Source: Scytalidium lignicola (Eukaryota > Ascomycota > Leotiomycetes). Taken from it: DNA of 40,092 nucleotides. The position numbers and the translations under genes are program-made. Positions 34,701-40,092 of this stretch are shown in pieces. Each line of letters opens with the position of its first letter. Within the stretch, counting starts at the first letter, position 1. Location of the stretch: positions 1-40,092 of the forward strand of contig NCSJ02000368.1 of assembly GCA_002812745.2 (NCBI GenBank), read 5' to 3'. The notes below the pieces were generated by a model. That model was not told where the DNA came from. It ran no database searches and saw only the letters and a program-made list of their open reading frames with translations.

Positions 34701-36047
34701 TATTAAGAAGAATAACATTAACAATTATTGCTTTTTATATTAAAAGAGTCTAATTTACTTAAAGCATACTTGAAGTCTTATTTATCTAACTTATTTGTTT
34801 ACCTTAATTTTTTAATTAATTAATTATAATTACACTTCTTGTTATAATACTTCTTCTTTAAATTATAATCAACATTTTAACCTTTTATACTATACTAATC
34901 AACTTTGTCTTAATAATTAATATACCTTAAAACATAATCTACTTTCTTAACTCTAGTTAAAGTTTATCTAAGAGGTTATATACTTAATATCCTTTAAGTA
35001 AATACTTTAATAGTTTTAACTTAATATTCTTATAATTGTTTAAAAAAGAATTGAATTTCTATTCTAGTTTTTGTTTAAAATAATATAATTTCATAATAAC
35101 TTTAAAAATATAAATAAGGTTATTTAAGATATTACTTTTTAAGAATTCTTTTATTTTATTTTAACAAATACAATTATAACAGTTTTGTTAAGTATTTATA
35201 ATATAAGTAATTTAATATCTTTTAATAATACCTTTTAATATATTATTAATATATATGACNTTTTTAAAGCTTAGTACTTAATTCTTAGATTATAACAAAT
35301 TAAGAGTATAATTTAAAAAAAAAAGGTATAAAGTTTATTTTAATTAATCCTCTTATATTTTAAGATAAGGAATTATAACTTCTCTTAAATCTTATTACTT
35401 AATTATTAATAAGATTTAATATAGTAATTTATTCTAATAATTAATATATCTTATGTAAAATTATAAATAAAAGCTTTTTCCTTCTTAAGAGCTTATAAGT
35501 AAGTTCTCTTCTTTTTAAGATAATCTTATTATTACTTAACTATAATTCTCTTATCTAACTTTTCCTTTAATAACAAAGTAAGACTTCTTGAAATAAGTAC
35601 TAGAAGAGAAGATAAAGGTAGATTAGGCAATGACAACTCCTCTTATTATAATATTATTAAGTTAATAAAGAGGAACTATAACCCTTTTACTTCTCTTTAT
35701 TATAAAGCTTAAGTTTAACAAGTCTTAACTATCTTGATTCTTAATAGTCTACATACTCTTTGTTGAGAAAAAAAGATTAATATATCAAGGTTGTCTGTAT
35801 GTAAAGTAAAGAGAGACTAAAAGGCTGAAACATAATAGGAGACTAGCAATGTGGTAATAGTAAGTTAAGTGTAGATTTGTTCTAAACTTGGTATTCTCTT
35901 AAAGTACAAGATTGATCTCTGACTCCTGTCAAAGAGAAGGGGAAAACCTCCTCTTTATAGACGGGAGTCAGCAGCTAAGGAGCAGCTAGGACTCGGACCC
36001 CTATCCTTTTCCTTCCTTCACGTGATTAGCACATTAAGGCCCTGACA
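31760..36047 (-). mobile_element. Ty3/Gypsy retrotransposon relic, minus strand, RIP-mutated
   Basis: Reading the minus strand through stops gives a Gypsy reverse transcriptase at about 33,290-33,830 (LKDAYYQIYI-like catalytic block, YFEYLVMLF, IYLDNILIYIK where YLDDILIY is usual) and RNase H at about 32,650-33,010 (FRTWRYYLL, KYDFKIEY). The 5' LTR lies at 35796-36047. The part between LTR and reverse transcriptase (33,850-35,790) should hold gag and protease but is too decayed to identify. Integrase after RNase H is not recognisable and no 3' LTR is found, so the 3' end is lost near 31,760. Stops at former Gln/Trp codons indicate RIP. Confidence 0.85.
35796..36047 (-). repeat. 5' LTR of the minus-strand Gypsy relic
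   Basis: On the minus strand it starts TGTCAGGGCCTTAATG at 36047 and has a TATAAAGAG promoter box near 35,955. The inner end at TACATACA (35796) is my best guess. It is much less AT-rich than the element body. Confidence 0.55.
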
Positions 36048-36424
36048 CAAAGGAAATCGAAGATTTAAGAGTTGCAAATACTTTAATGCAATGAAAACTA
36101 TGTAGATTTAGGAAACAATTAGTTTATATAGGCTCTTTGACAAAGTAGGAGGCTCAAGTATTAGCTTAATCAAGTATTATGGTGGAAAATGTATCGGAGG
36201 TCACTAATCCTTTGACATCCGAGAATTCATTGCCAGCACCACCACGACGGCCATCAAAGTACTCAGAATGTGGAAATGTGGTACATAATAGGCTCAAATG
36301 TCCTAATTTAGCTAATCATTAGATTTATTCAAATAGACGTTGTTGTTAGTTGAATATTTGGTGTTGAACATTTAGGTGGAGGGAAAGTGATCGGTTAAGT
36401 GGGGTGATCGGTTGAATGGGGATT
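36048..36424. other. Short intergenic stretch with tandem repeat
   Basis: No gene is seen. Two head-to-tail copies of a 17-bp unit (TGATCGGTTRARTGGGG, two differences) lie at 36388-36421, directly downstream of the thymidylate synthase remnant. Confidence 0.5.
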
Positions 36425-36925
36425 TACGTTAACGTTACCTTGGCCAGTGTAGTCTGTTAATGCATCTACGTACTCGGTTCCAAATTTCCGCTACTGAAAA
36501 CCGTAGACAGGTTCTAGGTCACCTACTGCATGGTACGATACTCCCACTCTGTCAAGGAATTCGCGGGACTCGTTTCCATCCTGGATCTTCACGCCGACCT
36601 GATTGAGCGCAAGAAGATGTACCGTATTACCCTGTGTGGAACACACTTTGTACTGTACTGTAGTAAGCAGAAGGAGTACTAGATCCCTGAACAAAGAGAG
36701 ACAACATCCCTCTGCCGGTTCTGAAAGGAGTCAGCATGATTGGAGGTTCGAGCATAACAGTTGAATGTTAGCAATCCTGTACCGATCGGGTCGGCGCTCC
36801 CTATTGTTCGAAATCTCGCGCACGAGATCAAGATACTGGATTTCCTCGCGTAATGTCATCGATATCACTGTTGGCAACTGAGTTCTGCACAAGTAGAAGA
36901 AATGAAAGTGTAGACAGAAAAACAT
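36425..36925 (-). pseudogene. Thymidylate synthase pseudogene (N-terminal part only)
   Basis: The minus strand carries broken pieces of thymidylate synthase, the dTMP-forming enzyme, in the right order. First comes EEIQYLDLVREI with RPDR (36,790-36,865), where the intact enzyme has ERPDRTGTGT. Then RDLVLLLLTT follows, matching the RDG.LPLLTT block. Last is GVKIQDGNESREFLDRVG with GDLEPVYGFQ (36,491-36,600), where WDGN has become QDGN. After VYGFQ the conserved Trp codon is TAG, then RKFGTEYVDA and TDYTGQG continue in frame to about 36,430. The frame shifts near 36,720, the region after LLTT is shortened, and the catalytic Cys and the rest of the enzyme are absent. TGG to TAG in a CpA context fits RIP leaking from the adjacent Gypsy relic. 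It is surely non-functional. Confidence 0.85.
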
Positions 36926-37424
36926 TCTACTGCCCCGCGGAGCGCGTAATAGTTGTTAAATGATGGCATACATGGTAAATCTGTACAAAGCATATTCGGG
37001 TACTTAACTGCTATCAACTCGCAAATTCAAACTCTAGGACCTTTTATTGAATCTAAATATACTATTGAATTATGATAGGTGAAGACACATTTAATGTGCT
37101 ACTTACTTTACTTCCGTCATTATTCGGCCATTCATGCCGTGCAAAGAGACGCTAAGCAGGCACGGATGGCAGGCAATAAGAGTTTGGACTGAGCGAACTG
37201 GTAACCTAGTCAGTCTGAATGAATGTACGTTATACTTATCACAATACTTCATTTCAACAGAATCTATTTCCTTTTTCTATTGTACGGCTTCTTTGACCTC
37301 ATTTCTGGCGTTCAAGGCACCAAATTTCGCATTCATCGTGGGTATCACCTCGTCATATCCTACCGATTCACAAAGCCATCGAAAATTGCAGTAGCAACNT
37401 TTTTATTAAGTACGATCATTGATC
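36926..37424. other. Intergenic region upstream of the membrane-protein gene
   Basis: No supported gene. Open frames near 37,134-37,471 overlap each other in different frames and contain an ambiguous base at 37,399. A spliced upstream exon for the next gene cannot be excluded. Confidence 0.4.
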
Positions 37425-38513
37425 ATGGGAGTCATCAAAAGAGTAACGGGGACGCATGTCCTGACAAATAGGGAGGATATGGGGGAAAACGATGCGTCTT
37501 TCGGAGTTCGCAAGAATAGCTCAGAAGCGACCAATAATCTTAATGTCACAACAGGACACTCAACTACAACTATTACAACAAATAGCATCGTAAAGTCACC
37601 CCCAAGACTTGAAGATCTCCCACAAGATAAAATTATCAGCTCACATCCTAATTCCCAGCCGAAAGATTCCCCGAACATGCCTCCGAGTCTGGTTGGAGGG
37701 GAACGAGAACACAGAGATGTGGTCGCTCCACGTAATGAGGCAGCAGATATCTCATATGATGATACAGAGATATTCCCAGAAATCGAGATTGCTGACAGCA
37801 GGATAAAGCCTAAAAGCAGGAGAGACCAAAAGCACTTCGCAACCCATGATGTTGAAAATATTCTTCAAGTGCTAAACGGAGCCCAACAGCAGAATGGCGA
37901 TATCTATAGCATCATTGCTAGTACCCTTGCATCAGACAGTTCCAATGAAGATAGTGTTTGGAAACCTATATTTTCCGGATACAATACGCCGCCTAGTTTT
38001 GACAGTCTTGCTAGGAGAGACGATATCCCCCTTGATTTTGATCCATCCTTCGTCACCGACCATCCAGAGGGATCGATCAAAATCATCTACGATGACGGGA
38101 AATGCAAAAACTGCTGGGGTGACTGGCTTGTCATAGGACTACTAGTTCTCCCATTTTTATTACTTCTAATCTGTTGTGCGATCTGTTCCATAAAACATTA
38201 CATTCAGAAAAAAATAAAAGAGAGGGCTGAGAGAAAGGCTGATTCCGCTACCCACGGGATAGGATTGCAAACTTCTAGAACGTCTATTGATAATCCAACA
38301 CAACCACAGACTACCACTACAACAACCACAAGCAACCCATCCTTCACCATAGACAATCAATCATCCATATGCCCGAGGTTGGAGACAACAGCACCAAGAA
38401 CCGTCGGACCAGCCACTCCACCGCCAGCGTATGGTGCAAATCCTAGTGCTATTTTGAGTTCCGACCAGTTTGAGAATAGCTTGGATTATGCCTCAACCCT
38501 CTATCTCACGTAG
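37425..38513 (+). CDS. Single-pass membrane protein with PPxY motif, unknown function
   Basis: One uninterrupted frame of 362 aa from the ATG at 37425. The first 232 residues are polar, acidic and low-complexity (Ser/Thr/Asn-rich), with no signal peptide. A strongly hydrophobic segment (WLVIGLLVLPFLLLLICCAI) spans about residues 234-258. It is followed at once by a basic stretch (KHYIQKKIKERAERK), which by the positive-inside rule places the C-terminus in the cytoplasm. Cys residues flank the membrane entry (CKNC). The tail has a Thr run and ends near a PPPAY sequence, a PPxY motif of the kind bound by WW domains of Rsp5/Nedd4 ubiquitin ligases. The build resembles fungal Ser/Thr-rich surface sensors, but no WSC or other ectodomain is seen. 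A missing 5' exon with a signal peptide is possible. Confidence 0.65.
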   Translation: MGVIKRVTGTHVLTNREDMGENDASFGVRKNSSEATNNLNVTTGHSTTTITTNSIVKSPPRLEDLPQDKIISSHPNSQPKDSPNMPPSLVGGEREHRDVVAPRNEAADISYDDTEIFPEIEIADSRIKPKSRRDQKHFATHDVENILQVLNGAQQQNGDIYSIIASTLASDSSNEDSVWKPIFSGYNTPPSFDSLARRDDIPLDFDPSFVTDHPEGSIKIIYDDGKCKNCWGDWLVIGLLVLPFLLLLICCAICSIKHYIQKKIKERAERKADSATHGIGLQTSRTSIDNPTQPQTTTTTTTSNPSFTIDNQSSICPRLETTAPRTVGPATPPPAYGANPSAILSSDQFENSLDYASTLYLT

Positions 38514-39571
38514 TTAGATTAAATGGTTGTCACACAGAACTATACCTGAGGGAGTTCGCTAGTATTCATGTAGCTCTGGGTGCCCCAACCTGTAGGGTTT
38601 AGTTAATCCATCCTTCATAAGCATAATAATCTCTGACTCATCTCTAGGGCTACTCCTGAGAAAGATAAACTTTACAGTTAATCGCAATGTTTAGTGGCGA
38701 AGGGCTGCTTAATTCAACACTCTTAGTCGCAGGTTTATGTGTCAATTGTCCTAATCAAAGCATTCACAATTGTGACTTCTGCCAAGGATTTCCTATTAAA
38801 ATCTGTCGCTGTCCCAGATTATCCAAACTAAAACTTTTGTCAAAAATATCATGTTCCCAAACGTTATAATAGTCTGGTCCTTTTCGCCCTTTCAGCAGTG
38901 GCAAGAAAGCCTTAACGAAATCAGTCTTTGCTTTAACTGAAACTCCTTTGTGTAATCATTTATTGTTATTGCGAATTTGTTTGTAATCATCACTTGTGTT
39001 NAAAAAAATGAAATAATGGGAATCAGGAGGGGTTTGCATACTAAGGGCCTATTCGGATTTGACTTTCGTTTTGGGTGGGCTGGAAGCTGCTTTTCTTAGA
39101 ATTTTGGACGAGTGGTGTACGTTATATTAGGATAATTATGTGTTCTCCTTGTTAATTTGTACAAACTAAACAGTAAGGAAAGGAAATGCAAACAAGAATG
39201 TAAATCGATAGCAAGGCTAATAGTGATTCAGCTCAACCCATTAAAAAAGATCTCATATTTGAAACACCCTATATTTATTCCACATCTTCTTTCTATTTAC
39301 ACGGAATGTCTCTGTAACTTGTTGAAGAAAATACAAGAAATCAATTATTAGAATCATTTAGTCGTGCATTAGAGAAAAGAAGCCGAATATGAAGTTGTCA
39401 GATAATTCGGTGGCTGTACAGGCCGGTGAAACCCGTAATAGCCGAACCCTTATTTCCTTACCTATATATTAGAACAGACCTCTACAGAACTACAGTTCTA
39501 CAATCAATTCAATCACTTTGTTACTCGCCTATTTTGACTGTAACCAATGTGACAGAAGTAGTTCATCTTAG
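38514..39571. other. Intergenic region, no recognisable gene
   Basis: Moderately AT-rich, with short chance frames only (for example 38,687-38,869 and 39,157-39,351). An ambiguous base lies next to an A run at 39,001. Confidence 0.4.
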
Positions 39572-39808
39572 CTAAAACCTGAAAAGAGATCGATAGAGTG
39601 GGTATCCTATTTTCATTGCTTCTTGCAGGCGGTAAGGAGGAAATGATTCAAATAACTCCGGTTTAAGAGCAAAGAAATTCATCATTTGGTTAAAAGGTGG
39701 TTCCCCATCTGTGCAACTTTGGTGATGTTTGATCTTCGCTAAGGTGGGAAGCAGTTCGTTGAAAGTAGACGTGTTGGAATTATGTCGACCATCAAAGTGA
39801 TTGGTCAT
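39572..39808 (-). CDS. Small hypothetical ORF, uncertain
   Basis: A 78-aa frame from the ATG at 39808, with a TATATAAG box on the minus strand near 39,853, about 45 nt upstream. It reads MTNHFDGRHNSNTSTFNELL and ends YPLYRSLFRF, with mixed composition and no known domain. The frame is open further upstream but without an ATG. It could be a small secreted-type or chance ORF; no signal peptide is seen. Confidence 0.25.
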   Translation of the reverse strand: MTNHFDGRHNSNTSTFNELLPTLAKIKHHQSCTDGEPPFNQMMNFFALKPELFESFPPYRLQEAMKIGYPLYRSLFRF

Positions 39809-39971
39809 GTAATCTTCTCTATTATCATGAGTCAGAAGTTGTCGAGGCCCCTTATATATGGCAATGCTTACCCACTGCACAGTAGTTGATTCAGTAGTTC
39901 AATTCAGTTAATCGTCGGCCTCAGGCACTTCGTTCAGCCGACTTTAACTCGCATTCTCTCGTAGTCGGTGG

Positions 39972-40003
39972 AAGCGGATGTGGTCGGTAAGCGGATGTGG
40001 TCG
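39972..40003. repeat. Two-copy 17-bp tandem repeat
   Basis: AAGCGGATGTGGTCG occurs at 39972-39986 and 39989-40003, separated by GT. The flanking 39,809-40,092 holds no gene. Confidence 0.7.
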
Positions 40004-40092
40004 CTTCTAATTTTTCTATGGGAAACGCACACAAATTAAATACTACCCACCATCACTTTCTGTATTTCAACCATATCCTTTAAACCTACCAG

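Overview
The window looks like genomic DNA of a filamentous ascomycete (Pezizomycotina). Genes are broken by short GT-AG introns of about 50-130 nt with CTAAC/CTGAC-type branch sites. A fungal Zn2Cys6 regulator is present. Long AT-rich blocks hold LTR retrotransposons whose stops sit mainly where Gln or Trp codons are expected, the footprint of repeat-induced point mutation (RIP). The genome is two-speed here: gene islands at about 500-7,700, 20,770-31,700 and 36,050-40,092, separated by AT-rich transposon deserts at about 190-590, 8,040-20,470 and 31,760-35,800. I assembled all spliced models by hand from splice signals and reading frame. Exons of minus-strand genes are listed from high to low coordinate.

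Island 1 holds two divergently transcribed, intron-rich genes: 3751 down to 508, about 860 aa, and 4468 up to 5977, 419 aa. Both encode long helical, coiled-coil-like proteins and share a W-D-L-V motif next to hydrophobic helices. Their common promoter carries a 66-bp near-perfect palindrome. A third small gene (7129-7687) encodes a probable beta-rich protein of about 166 aa. I recognise none of the three. They are the best candidate for an undescribed system, possibly a two-component helical membrane-active pair, but that is inference.

The large desert contains a 5'-truncated Ty3/Gypsy relic with RNase H, integrase, chromodomain and 3' LTR (plus strand), a Ty1/Copia relic on the minus strand, a second Copia relic on the plus strand with a 3' LTR, and an unidentified AT-rich repeat with GC-rich palindromes at its edge.

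Island 2 is a coherent four-gene cluster, apparently all intact: an MFS sugar-porter-family transporter (minus, 542 aa, with a 12-nt micro-exon), a DUF1479-type Fe(II)/2-oxoglutarate oxygenase (471 aa), a Zn2Cys6 transcription factor (589 aa) and an amidase-signature hydrolase (570 aa, complete Lys-Ser-Ser triad). A GC-rich site, consensus RCCCCRCGGCS, occurs three times in the transporter/oxygenase divergent promoter and once directly upstream of the amidase TATA box; one pair shares 13 identical bases. This suggests uptake, oxidation and amide hydrolysis of one substrate under one regulator.

Island 3 follows a RIP-mutated minus-strand Gypsy relic (5' LTR ending at 36,047). It holds a truncated, mutated thymidylate synthase pseudogene (minus), a single-pass membrane protein of 362 aa with a C-terminal PPxY motif, and a weak small ORF near the right end.
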